NCBI GenBank assembly: GCA_037951105.1
Contig: JBAMJV010005504.1
Coordinates: forward strand, 372,001 to 436,000
Length of the DNA stretch: 64,000 nucleotides
From: Echinarachnius parma
Lineage: Eukaryota; Echinodermata; Echinoidea; Clypeasteroida; Echinarachniidae
Reading direction: 5' to 3'
The notes under the pieces are model-generated. The model ran no database searches. It was given only the letters and a program-made list of their open reading frames with translations, and was not told where the DNA came from. Positions 1 through 11,224 of the stretch are shown here, one piece after another. Each line of letters starts with the position of its first letter. Position 1 is the first letter of the stretch. A program made the position numbers and the translations under genes.

Positions 1-530
1 GATTTCAAAATTCTGTGTAGAAGTATAGTGTACCAAAGTTAGCTCTACCATATAAAGCAAACCAAATCAAAATCGGTCGAGAAATGAGGGAGAAGAAGCA
101 TTTTTTGTGATTTTATTATTATTTTGGGAATAAATTTGCATAAACTACCATAATTAATCAATGGAGCAAAATCTCAAAATTCTGTGTAGCAGTTTAGTGT
201 ACCAAATTTAGCTCTACCAGATAAAGCAAACCAAATCAAAATCGGTCAAGAAATGAGGGAGAAGAAGCATTTTTTGTGATTTTGAATAAATTTGCATAAA
301 TTAGCATACATGTAGATAATGAATGTCACGATTCTGTGTAGAAGTTTAAATCCCCCTCCTAGAAACAATCAGAATCAAAATCGGTTGAAAAATAACGAAG
401 AAGAAGCATTTTGAAAACTATGGACGGACGGACGGAAGGACGGACGGAAAGAGGGACGGACGGACGACGGACGCCACGCCATGGTACAAGCTCATCGGGC
501 CCTTCGGGCCGGATGAGCTAAAAACTACCA
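1..530. repeat. Interspersed repeat with degenerate 150-170 bp units
   Basis: About three diverged units sharing attctgtgtagaagttta, aaatcaaaatcggt and gaataaatttgcataaa. They are followed by a GGAC microsatellite (about 422-475) and a terminal hairpin. Related units recur at 15740-16300 and 17830-18312, the last ending with the same microsatellite and hairpin. It continues off the left edge. Confidence 0.75.
489..519. repeat. Terminal hairpin of the interspersed repeat
   Basis: Near-perfect inverted repeat agctcatc / gatgagct around a GGGCCCTTCGGGCC core. The identical 31-bp sequence ends the related copy at 18282-18312. It probably marks the 3' end of the element. Confidence 0.7.
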
Positions 531-540
531 TGAAAAAAAA

Positions 541-1848
541 ATCACAGAAGTCCTCTCTTCAATGTACATGTACTACATTTCCGCCACTTGATATGTTTAG
601 CTGATTCATTGTCAGAATACAACTATGTTGAACTTATTCACAAGAAAACTGTGTATACATGTAGATCTTTACAATTTCTTATATGCATGCTACAAAATAG
701 CAATCTCAAATGAAAGAAAGAAGGAATAGATCGGAAGTTTTAAGAATGTTACAGGTCTGCATGCTGTGTAACTCACTACATGCGAAATGAAAGTCACAGA
801 CGCAGGGTTTTGATATACCCGCAATATGCGGACGTGAGAGAAATACAAGAAATGTCATCACAGACAGAGTTTAAAAACTCCTATGTTTCTAGGTAGAAGA
901 CATTTTATAGAATGGAATCTTCACAGAAGGTCTGAAATATTTTATTCTGAATTATGTGTGCAAAACCTCGAAACAATTAACCAGTTAATAAAACAAAACA
1001 TATCGGCCTACGTAATTAAAGCCTTACTAGGCATTACACTCAGCAGTAAAAGTAACAGAGAGCTAAGCGTAAACTCCCCGCCGTGACCCCATTGTGAATA
1101 TCTGCTGACGGGGTCCCCGTACTGCAGGATGCAAACTAGACCATTTGACATGCAACTAGTACAACATATTGCAAGAAATACTTAGCCCTGAATAGTAAAG
1201 CCCGACTTTTCAGCTGCATAGAGATTGTAAAGTAAAATGCTAATCCACCAACCGGTCCAGGCCGCCTCGATCACAGCAGGGCCACAGACCTCAGAGTGCG
1301 GGCGCAAAGAAATCAATTAGCACCCCGCCTAGTAGCTTACGTGAACAAATTTACAGACGGGCAAAGGATCATGAATGGGAATAAAAACAACGGTCGTCGC
1401 TTTTATTATTATTATTTCCCCTTAGAGGGCAATTCCGGGCCTGATTTAGTCATCAAAATAAGCAGAATAAGAGGCATAATTGGTGAAAATTTGATAGAAA
1501 TCAGACAAGAAACACAGGAGTTATGCTAATTTGAACATCATGTAGTAATGAGCGATCGTTTCAAAATTGCCGCCAAATGCAACATCATTGACGAGCAACT
1601 CGCCATGCCTTTAGAACATGAAAATACACTCGTTTCTCATTTTCGTTACTGCAAATAAATTTCTCTCTGCTTGTTGACATGAATATAGATGAGCCAACTT
1701 CTTTGGAATTTGTAAGCTCATAAATTTACTTTGTTATTAAGAAAATTTGAATTTTGTAAAATGTGAATGTACATGTGGCTGCAGCTCGCAAGTGACGTCA
1801 CTATCGATATCAATATTGCAAACGATACATAAAAGCAGAGCAAAGTTC
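541..1848. other. No recognised feature
   Basis: A+T-rich sequence with only short, unremarkable open frames. No repeat family shared with the rest of the window, no splice-flanked conserved peptide and no RNA gene was recognised. Confidence 0.5.
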
Positions 1849-3377
1849 CTCCTGTCATAACTTTTTTTATTGCTCGACCGTTTTGGCTCAGATTCTCGCT
1901 CATGATTCTTCATATTTACTTTATTCTATAGCAAATAACCCAAATCTAGGGTGGAATTACCCTTTAAATGTAATTTTCTTTCATATAAGACAATAATCTC
2001 ACAACTTATGAAATTTGGCTTGCAAATCGCGGATACTCCCTTTAACATTCAAGTCTCCAACTGAGCAAATTGTGATTAGGCCTGGGACGAAAACCTTTTT
2101 TGCTAATCAAATATTTGACCAGAAAGGTAATCGGATAAACCGGATATCCAAATCATTTGTAACTACTAAAAAAATTAAAAATTTAATTATGCTGCACCCT
2201 ATAGAAACAGTATAATTGTGATACCATCATTTCAGGGATCAATTAATCTAAGGACTGTTTTTTAACCAACACCTTTGTTTTCAGAGATAAATGTCATAAT
2301 CTACACTAATTGCACACAGTATTTAGCATTTCATCGGACTGACATCATCAAACAGATCTCCTGTCATAACTTTTTTTATTGCTCGACCATTTTGGCTCAG
2401 ATTCTCGCTCATGATTCTTCATATTTACTTTATTCTATAGCAAATAACCCAAATCTAGGGTGGAATTACCCTTTAAATGTAATTTTCTTTCATATAAGAC
2501 AATAATCTCACAACTTATGAAATTTGGCTTGCAAATCGCGGATACTCCCTTTAACATTCAAGTCTCCAACTGAGCAAATTGTGATTAGGCCTGGGACGAA
2601 AACCTTTTTTGCTAATCAAATATTTGACCAGAAAGGTAATCGGATAAACCGGATATCCAAATCATTTGTAACTACTAAAAAAATTAAAAATTTAATTATG
2701 CTGCACCCTATAGAAACAGTATAATTGTGATACCATCATTTCAGGGATCAATTAATCTAAGGACTGTTTTTTAACCAACACCTTTGTTTTCAGAGATAAA
2801 TGTCATAATCTACACTAATTGCACACAGTATTTAGCATTTCATCGGACTGACATCATCAAACAGATCTCCTGTCATAACTTTTTTTATTGCTCGACCGTT
2901 TTGGCTCAGATTCTCGCTCATGATTCTTCATATTTACTTTATTCTATAGCAAATAACCCAAATCTAGGGTGGAATTACCCTTTAAATGTAATTTTCTTTC
3001 ATATAAGACAATAATCTCACAACTTATGAAATTTGGCTTGCAAATCGCGGATACTCCCTTTAACATTCAAGTCTCCAACTGAGCAAATTGTGATTAGGCC
3101 TGGGACGAAAACCTTTTTTGCTAATCAAATATTTGACCAGAAAGGTAATCGGATAAACCGGATATCCAAATCATTTGTAACTACTAAAAAAATTAAAAAT
3201 TTATTTATGCTGCACCCTATAGAAACAGTATAATTGTGATACCATCATTTCAGGGATCAATTAATCTAAGGACTGTTTTTTAACCAACACCTTTGTTTTC
3301 AGAGATAAATGTCATAATCTACACTAACTGCACACAGTATTTAGCATTTCATCGGACTGACATCATCAAACAGATCT
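1849..3377. repeat. Three-copy tandem repeat, 509-bp unit
   Basis: Three consecutive units of about 509 bp, nearly identical base for base (for example the block starting cctgtcataac at about 1851, 2360 and 2869). Few substitutions separate the units, indicating recent duplication or homogenisation. Short open frames of 66 and 76 codons repeat in each unit but have no recognisable motif and are probably incidental. Confidence 0.95.
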
Positions 3378-3787
3378 GTACAATTTTCTAGAAAAGAAAG
3401 GTGAGACTGATAATCTAATGGATGCTAAAAAGCCATGTCTACAAATAACTCAATCTGGGTTGGCTTTTCACTCCAAATTACCTGTGGATGATTAGTAATA
3501 TTGGAGTGAATCCATAGCTGTAAAAGGAGTGTCTATGGGGATTCAATTTCCATGTGCATTCTGCCACAAACAGTGTAAATCACATACCCACCTATTGAAA
3601 GCCAGCCAAATGTGACCCATTCAGTAGAAAGTTGGCAGTTTGAGATGTAAAAATGTATCCAGTGATATCAGACGTTCCCTTATATTCCAATTTGTAACAT
3701 ACTTAGAAGTCTTTATTTTAACTCCTATCCCAACTTTCAATAAAAAAACATATAACTAAACATATTTCAATTGATTAAATGTTCCTA
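3378..3787. other. Single-copy intronic/3' region of the FOXJ locus
   Basis: No repeat recognised. On the minus strand a 36-bp segment (3482-3517) has an ACAG acceptor, a GTAATT donor and phase 0; it is discussed as a weak exon candidate. Nothing else stands out. Confidence 0.4.
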
Positions 3788-5091
3788 TACAGACTGTCCC
3801 AGAAAAAACAAAACCGGGTTTCATGGCAGAAATTTTATGTTATAATGAATAATTTCCTTGATGATATAAATATGTCTGAAAAGCTCTGTCTCTTCTTTCA
3901 TTTGATATACAACTTATGGCACATAATTCACGCAGGACTGAATTAGAACGATGGAAAGTAGTGTTACCAAAATTCCATTTGCACGCAGAAATTGCAAGTT
4001 TGGCCTTTGGGTGAGGTTTTGGGGTGAGTTTTAAAGGGACTTAGTAACATTGTCCAAATCCTCAAAATTAATTTTTCATTCTAGCGGTTCCCTCATACCT
4101 TGTTGTATTCATATTAACAATAAAATCATGGGACAGGTTTCGGTTTTTCAAATTTCCCTTTCGTTACAAAGATATGTACGATCGAAGTATTCAAATAAGA
4201 AAAACTCCGGGCGAGTTTTTCTTCTGTGTACAAAGTGAGTGCAGTGAGTTATTGAATATCACTTTGCATTTTCGCTCATTACTTGGCCATGCAATGTCCA
4301 TTTGACTTGAAATTTTCACACAATACCCTGTGGACATATGAGATAACAATACTATACATTGCATCAACCATTCATCACTTTTTGCACATGTCAACAAAGT
4401 TACTAGATCCCTTTAAGGGTAGTAAACTTACTTATTTTGAAAAAGGACAAACACTGCATACAAATTCATAATTTTATCTTTTATCCGACACCTCATGATT
4501 AAAAAATAAATGATTTATGCCCGAGAACGAGTACAATGAAAACATGCTTGATTCCAGCCCAAATGAGTAACTTTCCTGATCTAGCCTGTTTCCCATGTTT
4601 TCCCTGATCCCCATGTTTGTGTAAATTCACTCATGCATCAAAGTCCATTGTCAGCTGCTAAGTCAGGAAAGCTGAGCGACTTCTTACTCAACTTTCACTC
4701 ATTTGAGCAGAAATCAGGCATGTTTTCATTGTACTCGTTCTCTGGCATAAATCATTTATTGTTTGAGCATGAGGTGTCATGTAAAAGATACAAACATGAC
4801 CTTTTATGTGGTGTTTGTTCTTTTTTTAAATAAGTACATTTACAATCCTTAAAACTCACCCCAAAAAACTCACCCAAACTTAAAATTTATGCGTGCAAAT
4901 GGAATATTGGTAACACCACTTTCCATTGTTTTAATTCAGTCATGCTTGAATTATGTGCCATAAGTTGTACATCAAATGAAAGAAGAGACACAGAGCTTTT
5001 CAGACATATATATATAATCAAGGAAATTATTCATTATGACAGAAAATTTCTGCCACGAAACCCGGTTTCGTTTTATCTGGGACACGGTGTA
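3788..5091. mobile_element. Foldback element with long inverted arms
   Basis: Left arm 3788-4030 plus 4417-4550; right arm about 4710-5091 in inverted orientation. The ends read tacagactgtccca and tgggacacggtgta. Shared internal blocks include the complement of the gaacgagtacaatgaaaaca segment. The left arm is interrupted by a separate TTAA-flanked MITE. Ends resembling TACAGnnTGTCCCA suggest a mariner-like origin; no transposase is visible. Confidence 0.8.
4031..4416. mobile_element. TTAA-flanked MITE, family T1
   Basis: Bounded by TTAA at 4031-4034 and 4413-4416, with inverted ends aaagggacttagtaac / gttactagatcccttt. It is nested in the left arm of the foldback element, whose sequence resumes directly after it. 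Copies occur at 20573-20949 and about 56236-56605. TTAA duplication is the piggyBac target preference; no coding sequence is present. Confidence 0.85.
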
Positions 5092-5349
5092 TTTCAATGG
5101 CATACACAAATGTCAATGCATAGTCTATTTTAATCAAATTTACTAAATTCTTCATTTGCAACAGGTTGGTATCATATAATGGAGGTCTGCCAAATACTTC
5201 AATTTTTGGACTCCTTGCCCCAAAAATTTGCAAAAGATTGATCCTTTAGATCTTGCAACCTACCGAAATTAGCATCTGCATAGGGATCATAAGAATTTTT
5301 TTCCCCCAAAGGTCAATGACATTTTATGAGTTGGTTTCTGAATGATAAA

Positions 5350-5586
5350 GTCACCCCAGTGTACGGTACTAAATACAATATAATTGAGTACCGTACACTG
5401 GGGTGACTTTGGCCACTTTTTGAGAAGGATGTATTTTCATAAAGCCTCACTCTTTAGAACTAATTTCTGATTCTATACATTACCCTATAAGAATTTATCT
5501 GAGACAATAAGAAATTTGTTCTAAAAAGTGAGGCTTGATGAAAATACATTAGTCTCAAAAAGTGGCAAAAGTCACCCCGGTTTACG
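5350..5586. repeat. Nested hairpin plus inverted-repeat element
   Basis: A tight hairpin (gtcaccccagtgtacggtact, 5350-5370, with its complement ending at 5407) is followed by a second inverted pairing: 5391-5470 with 5490-5586. The same block gtcacccc[a/c]g is therefore used three times. It is probably a small MITE that gained an extra inverted end. Confidence 0.75.
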
Positions 5587-5935
5587 TTTTATAGTAATGG
5601 TACCTTTATAAGTTAAACAAACATAGTCCCGGCAGTTAATTATGTAGTGTGGACCAGTACAAATTTAGTGACATAACATAAATTTGCATTCAATGAGACC
5701 AACACTGACACAGATATGAATATGTGGGGCTCGGCATTTTTTAGGGGCCCCAGATTGTTGTGTACAATGTGTGAAGATAAAAGCATAATTGCATATTTTC
5801 TTTTAAATTTGTTTCACATACAGTGTAAATTTAAGAGGGTTTCATGAGATCCTTTAGATCAGAACTTGACTAGATGGATCTTCGACTGCGCGCATTCCAA
5901 AAATGCAGATTAATAAATCTATCGTTTTCATGGCC

Positions 5936-6073
5936 TCTTTTACATTTAATTGCAATATTTTACTGTCGGCCCTTCTAACGATAGACGAGACCATTGACGC
6001 CGATAGTTAGAGCCAATGGTAGTGTCTATCGTTAGAAGGGCAGACAGTAAAATATTGCAATTAAATGTAAAAG
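5936..6073. repeat. Inverted repeat with about 50-bp arms
   Basis: Arms 5936-5986 and 6023-6073 are near-perfect complements (for example tacatttaattgcaatattt) around a 36-bp spacer that includes taacgatagac and its inverse. It is non-coding, probably a foldback MITE. Confidence 0.8.
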
Positions 6074-6134
6074 ATGGATTTGTCGATCTATCGAAAATTA
6101 TCGCTATCACGCAATTTTTATATCAAGTCCAAAT

Positions 6135-6283
6135 TAACATGCGCTGAATTAATTCTGTAAATACAATTGTAATGGTGATCCCTCAACCAGATCTCGAGAC
6201 TGAAGATCGGACGTACGGATGGACGTACAGACAAACCCGAAAACATAATGCCTTCGGCCACTTCGTTGGGAGAGGCATAAAAA
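6135..6283. repeat. Short copy of the AGGCAT-ended element
   Basis: Shares acataatgcc and gttggg/cggaggcataaaaa with the longer element at 14646-15388, plus the cggacgtacggatggacg-type block. Probably an internally deleted or truncated copy. Confidence 0.6.
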
Positions 6284-6309
6284 ACATACCGTAATGTGTA
6301 TCTCCCAAG

Positions 6310-6345
6310 TACTTACATGACTGTACATTTACAAATGCTGGAGTT
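6310..6345 (-). pseudogene. Partial copy of FOXJ exon 4 3' end
   Basis: The minus strand keeps the actccagcatttg block and a GTAAGTACT donor matching the end of exon 4 (7751-7785). The match stops after about 35 bp, so it is a fragment of a duplicated exon. Whether it is ever spliced is unknown. Confidence 0.5.
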
Positions 6346-6473
6346 ATTTACATGTATACTGATGCTTGAACTTGAGTAAAATCTGCAATCTGAGCTTGAC
6401 AGATCTACTTCACAATGTTCCAATCGCATTTGTATTGGATTGTTGGGATTTCAAAGGGTTTGTTGCCAAATTC

Positions 6474-6870
6474 TTAAATGTGCAAATGCTTTGGTTACAG
6501 TCACGGCTCCACACTTACCATTTTGTCAGTGGCCCGGTCGGGCCAGTGAAATAATTTCTTCCTTTTTACTGGCCCCAAATTGTATTTGATGATTAAACTT
6601 TTTACTAAATTCAAAATATCACTCTTTCCTGGTCAAATCTGTGATAATAGATGAAGCATGAGACATAGAAGAAAACAGGATTTTTCTAATTTTGTCAATG
6701 TCAAGTTGAAAATCTGCTTGCGTGTTCGGGCCAGCAAATTATGACTTTTATACATTTTTGCTGGCCCGAACTGCAATTTTCACTGGCCTCGGGCCAGCGG
6801 GCCAGTGCGAGTGTCGAGCCCTGGGTTACTATTACACTGCAAAAAGTTCCTTGAACTGTCTACAACGAAA
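6474..6870 (-). pseudogene. Second copy of FOXJ exon 4, interrupted by a MITE
   Basis: The stretch 6474-6496 (gtgcaaatgctttggttac) and 6823-6870 (ggttactattacactgc, then aaagttccttgaactgtc) together parallel exon 4 and its acceptor side. They are separated by a 327-bp hAT-like insertion. The frame is disrupted, so the copy is non-functional as an exon. Confidence 0.55.
6497..6823. mobile_element. hAT-like MITE
   Basis: Inverted ends CAGTCACGGCTCCACACT and, on the opposite strand, CAGGGCTCGACACTCGCACT, each followed by a GGCCC-rich block (cagtggcccggtcgggcc and cctcgggccagcgggcc). The flanks share ggtta(c). CAG-starting ends are typical of hAT elements. No transposase is present. Confidence 0.7.
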
Positions 6871-6996
6871 ATCTGCATAATTTCGCGGTCCAGTGGATAA
6901 TTTAACTTATTATTATTATTGAACTCTTCAATCGTAAATATCTTTTTAACGAAAGGGAAATTTGAAAAACCAAAAACCTATCCCATGATTTTATTG

Positions 6997-7465
6997 TTAA
7001 AGATGAATAACAGTTTTGGGAAATTTATAGAAAAAATTTATAATTGATCAATATTGTTGAATAAGTATCTAAAAAGGGCTTGTGTGTTAAAATCCGAACC
7101 TAACGATGCGTTAAATGCTGAAATATCGGAAGAAATCCAATACCCGCCCGTGAAATGTATAAATCCACCGCCCGTTCGCACATGTCCGCGCCGACTGGAG
7201 ATATCGACAAGCTGGGGACAAGCCCGTATAGTGAACGCACACGGTCAAATTGCACGTAGCGTATGCGCGATTCCACGTTGGCGATATCTATCCGCAACAG
7301 ATCAATTTATAATTTTGCAAATATATCAATTAGTAGGCGGTTTCTTGGCCAAATTTGTATAATCCCATATTAGTAAAACTATATTCTTTCACATGGTTGG
7401 TAATAAGAGCGTACATTTCATTTTTGGGGGGTGGGGCGTTTCCCACTACTGTCATTCACCTTTAA
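6997..7465. mobile_element. TTAA-flanked MITE, family T4
   Basis: TTAA at 6997-7000 and 7462-7465, with inverted ends aaagatgaataacagttttgg / ctactgtcattcaccttt. It is inserted within a T1-family MITE, whose 3' half resumes at 7466 with aggtatgagggaaccgctag. Copies occur at 36219-36731 and, heavily deleted, at 32928-33040. The 102-codon open frame inside is incidental. Confidence 0.8.
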
Positions 7466-7640
7466 TACAAATACAGCAAGGTATGAGGGAACCGCTAGAA
7501 TTCCAATTGGATTTTGAGGATTTGGACAATGTTACTAAGTTACAACAGATGCTGCTCTGACCTGGCTGAGAAACTTAGAGTTGAATTTATAAAATGTGCA
7601 TATATGTCATACAAAACAAACAAACTAAGTCCCTTTAACC
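7466..7640. repeat. 3' half of an interrupted T1 MITE
   Basis: Carries the T1 block aggtatgagggaaccgctag and ggatttggacaatgttac, then an extra 75-bp segment flanked by actaagt before the gtccctttaa end. Its 5' half lies at about 6905-6996. Confidence 0.65.
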
Positions 7641-7750
7641 TTTAATCACACCAAATATATCTAAAATCATACACAACTTGGGTTTAAATGAATGTCCATG
7701 GTATTTCTTTCAGTTTTGTATTTCAAAAGGATTTTATGTTGAGTACTTAC

Positions 7751-7840
7751 TGGACCATTTGCAAATGCTGGAGTTACTATTACACTGCCCAAACTGTTGC
7801 CTGAACTTTCTAAGCTCTCCTCAGGACTATAGGGTGACAA
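7751..7840 (-). CDS. FOXJ2/3: FOXJ2/3 probable coding exon 4
   Basis: A 30-codon segment in phase 0, bounded by an ACAG acceptor and a consensus GTAAGT donor. It encodes a Ser-rich stretch including SPYSPEESLESSGNSLGS. This resembles the TPYS...DSL...SGSASPTLA region after the basic cluster in vertebrate FOXJ3, so position and composition fit residues 176-205. The upstream intron is 6.5 kb. The call rests on splice sites, phase continuity and weak similarity; no domain is present. Two damaged relatives lie downstream at 6310-6345 and 6474-6870. The remaining 3' exons, including the FOXJ3 YNFEDLSASFRSLYK-like motif, were not found in 1-7750. Confidence 0.7.
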
Positions 7841-7869
7841 CTGTTAGTGTATAAATTAGGGGAAAGAAA

Positions 7870-8426
7870 GATAAGACATGGTTAATGAATTCAATTTCAA
7901 AATCAAATCAGAACTCTTGGGATTGATTTAGATTCTTTGCAAATTAAGCATGTTTTTAATACACTCGCATACATGTATGTACATGAAATCTACCTAGTAG
8001 ACAACAACAATGGCAGGAAGACCTCAAATCTAAGATTTCCACAATGTGAACTTTCATGACAAATTGTAATTACCTACATGTACAGGTGTGTGTTCATGCA
8101 TAAACGGTAAATACCAAATTTGATAAAATATGTAGACTACATGTGTGATGCAGGAACTACAACAAAATACCAGACAAAGCTGTAAATTTTATGTACCAAT
8201 ATACGCATTGTATGCTTGTACGATTTCATAAACATGTACTAAATTCCATGTGAATTCCCACTGTGCCCTCAGGTTGATCTTGCAACAAATTACATTTGAA
8301 TAGGCATGCTCAGTCAAACAAATCATTCATAAATCCATGCAGTCAATTCTAGAAGCATCATCCAAAATGGGCCCAGTATACACTGTACAGGGTGTACTTT
8401 GTATTAGCACTGACTTGTAGTATACG
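7870..8426. other. FOXJ intron 3 sequence, no feature recognised
   Basis: A+T-rich intronic DNA without clear repeats or conserved open frames. Confidence 0.45.
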
Positions 8427-8685
8427 TATGTGACCGGCTATAGCAAAACCCTGCACTTGTTGGTAAAAATCAAAATGTAGATATTTATACCATTAGAAAG
8501 GCCTCATCACAAGCTTTCATTTGATGCTTTGTTCTCACAAATTGGTCAATACTTGGCGAGGACATGACTGTTTCAATTTTACAATCATCTAGGTCTTTTA
8601 CACACATTATGTGAACTTAAAATGACAATTTCTTCAAAACATGATATACTGACAAGTGCCGGGTTTTGCTATAGCCGGTCACATA
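8427..8685. mobile_element. MITE with TATGTGACCGG ends
   Basis: 259-bp element whose ends tatgtgaccggctatagcaa and ttgctatagccggtcacata are perfect complements, extending imperfectly to aaaccctgcacttgt. TA at both edges suggests a Tc1/mariner-type target. Confidence 0.85.
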
Positions 8686-8804
8686 TATTGGTTAATAAAA
8701 CAGTTACAAAATATTAACCAGGGTTAATTTACATTTAAGATTCTTTTACTTTTTCTTATTTACAAATTATGCCATTGCCATAAATATTATTTTAACTGAT
8801 CTCT

Positions 8805-9199
8805 TTAAAGGGGGACCACCAGGCAAAGAACAACACATAATTATATGTTTTGTGTGATATCAAATAGATACCCAACATTTTGCAAAGGGTTTTATAATTC
8901 ATGAACAATGCAATTAATTACCACCACTTATGGAACCATTATTTCATGGTTCCATACGCGCCATACCCTGCGAGTGTGCCAATTCTATTCACGCGTACGT
9001 TTGGAGACAATAGAATCACGGACGATGTGTTTGTCCTAGACAAAAGATAGTCTTCGTACGCAGACCCCTGAACACATTTGTAGTATGGTGATGCTTTTTT
9101 TTCAATAATATATTTTTTCTGAAAACCTATTTTTCTGAACTTTTTTAGTGGAATGGACTACTCAAAATATTACTTTTTTTAAAAGATTATTATTTATGC
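8805..9199. mobile_element. TTAA MITE, family T2 (right end decayed)
   Basis: Starts TTAAAGGGGGACCACCAGGC and keeps T2 internal blocks (ccaccacttatggaacc, atagtcttcgtacg). The right end, expected to read ggtggtaccctttaa, is lost. Relatives: 13780-14193, 18313-19230, 31361-31773, 59041-59435. Confidence 0.75.
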
Positions 9200-9422
9200 T
9201 TTGATGTGAACAAAAATGGTTTTGATATACAGTAAACATTTGACCTACATGTAGATGTCAGAGCTAATTCATATTTACATGCATTCAAGTTCTGTGTACT
9301 GTATCAAGGATAGCTTCTAGGCCGATATTCAATTCAAAGTTTAGATTCAGTAAGAAATTTGCTAGGCTGAGGAATGCATTCAATTTCAAATCATATTTTA
9401 GACTAAAAGTAAATCAAAAAAC

Positions 9423-9920
9423 TTAAAGGGATAGTTGAGTTTTGATATAGAGGGCGCTACACACAATACTTTTTGTGAGATAATGAAAAACTGAGTGTCA
9501 AATTTTGAAAGAGCATACAATTTTAATGGCAGAATAAACTTTATTTGATCAAAATCGGTTCAGAAACGGGTGAAATATCCATAAACATAACCATTTGTAA
9601 TAAATGTGGGGCTCCACAAGTATTTGATCATTTTGAACCAGCCGTTAAAATTCATTTAAAAATGCTTCCTCTTTTCAAAAATTTTCAAAAAAGGTTTTTA
9701 GATAGTTGTTGATTATCTCTCTATCTAATCACTATTTCAACAAAACATCACATGCACAATAATTTATTTTAAATGGTTTAAAGTGACGCCATCTTTAGTT
9801 TAAACAGTTTTTTAAAAATGATAACAGGCTTTTTACTTAGTCGTTTGTAATTTTTAAATTCCTTTTGAGCATGGTGGAGTTAGAACTATTAGTTTGTAAT
9901 GTAATGGTGCAGGTTTTGGT
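9423..9920. mobile_element. TTAA MITE, family T3 (right end truncated)
   Basis: Left end TTAAAGGGATAGTTGAGTTT and internal blocks gagggcgct and gatcaaaatcggttcagaaac shared with 12455-13012 and 61438-61985. The right inverted end is missing. Confidence 0.75.
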
Positions 9921-10893
9921 TACCGTAAAACTCTGTGTATAAGGCGCACCCCCAACTTTAAAAAAATGTCAATTGTAGCTGTCATCATATACCGGTACAT
10001 TTTTTCACATACAAAATAGTGGTTAATACAAAAATTGCACACATTGAGCAATAACACTGGTGCTCATAAATATTCATATTCATATTCATGAATATTCATA
10101 AGCACTTATACTCATTACATATAATGCAATTTTCTAACTAAATTTTCTAATTAACTAACAACTATTTTCAATTATGAGCAAGATGTATCACCACTGGTTA
10201 GATAAAGTAGTGTATATTTGATACTGGGATACAAAAACGTGACATGGACACCAAAATATTAATTGCTGTAAAAAGCAATGGAAACACATTTATTTACAAG
10301 TTTAACCACTGTCCAACTCGATCCTAAAGATAGAAGATAGTTCATTATTTCCAAGTAGTCCATTTAGCCAATTCAAATTTTATTGTTTCAGTGCTCACGT
10401 ACGTAACATGGTGTCCTCCTAATGTATGATTACATGACTAAAATACTTCATTCAAATTCATAACTGGGTAGTTTCATTTCCTACCACAACTTGTCCATAA
10501 TGAAACATGACATGAAGTTCTGACCTAGATATGGCTTATGTTGTACCACATATATTGGAGGACACCGTTACGTAACGTGAGCACTGTAGGAATATTTAAT
10601 ATAATTATCATTTCTGCATGTAATAACCAACCAAATACCCCTAATTGTTTACTTAAGATCAGTTTTCTTCTTTCATGTGTGGGTTTGTTTTAATGCATAC
10701 TTTCAAACTTGCTGACAAAATATATGTTAAAGGGCATCAAGCGTGGGGATGCTACATAGCGGGTCGCCATTCTAAACTGGGCTAGTTTGCGCGCACCGCA
10801 TGACACTGAGCTAACGTGCATTACGCACCGTGCGCATTGCGTACCCAAGATGGCGCCGCGCATCTGATTTGACGAATCTGAACTACCTTTAAA
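9921..10893. other. FOXJ intron 3, mixed low-information sequence
   Basis: Contains a ctgtgtataaggcgcaccccc fragment, a run of cattcatattcatgaatattcat (10065-10100) and a CpG-rich patch near 10770-10860. An approximate inverted pair (ctcacgtacgtaacatggtgtcctcc at about 10392 and ggaggacaccgttacgtaacgtgag at about 10556) marks a small foldback. No gene was seen. Confidence 0.45.
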
Positions 10894-11224
10894 GGCAATA
10901 TTACGTATGTAACATGGACACCAAACTATGAAAATATAAATAAATGAGTAAAATGTAGCAGGTACTTCATTTCAGTGACCCAGAGGCAAAAACTAACTTG
11001 CTCTTGCTACATTGATTTATTTTCAACACATTTTCCAGACATTTGGGTGAAAATTAATTATTCATATTTTATGCGCATATTTTAATATGTTCCTGATGTA
11101 TATTTCTATTTTAAAGGTCAGACTTTAAAAATTCAGTTCTTAAGCTTTATTTTGATACCAAAATTGAAACTATCTGACCATTTTGAAAATTTGGTGGTCA
11201 TGTCCACTTTATCGTGGAATTGCC
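10894..11224. mobile_element. GGCAAT-ended element, short copy
   Basis: Shares its right 320 bp (inverted) with the 5' part of the 1.6-kb element at 29700-31295, ending tatcgtggaattgcc. The left end is ggcaatattacg. Flanks ctttaaa and ctttata could be an imperfect duplication. Probably an internally deleted copy. Confidence 0.7.

Noticed and set aside
2015-3233. Repeated identical 66- and 76-codon open frames as a small gene family
   Set aside because: They recur only because the 509-bp DNA unit is tandemly duplicated. No motif is visible, and base identity extends equally outside the frames.
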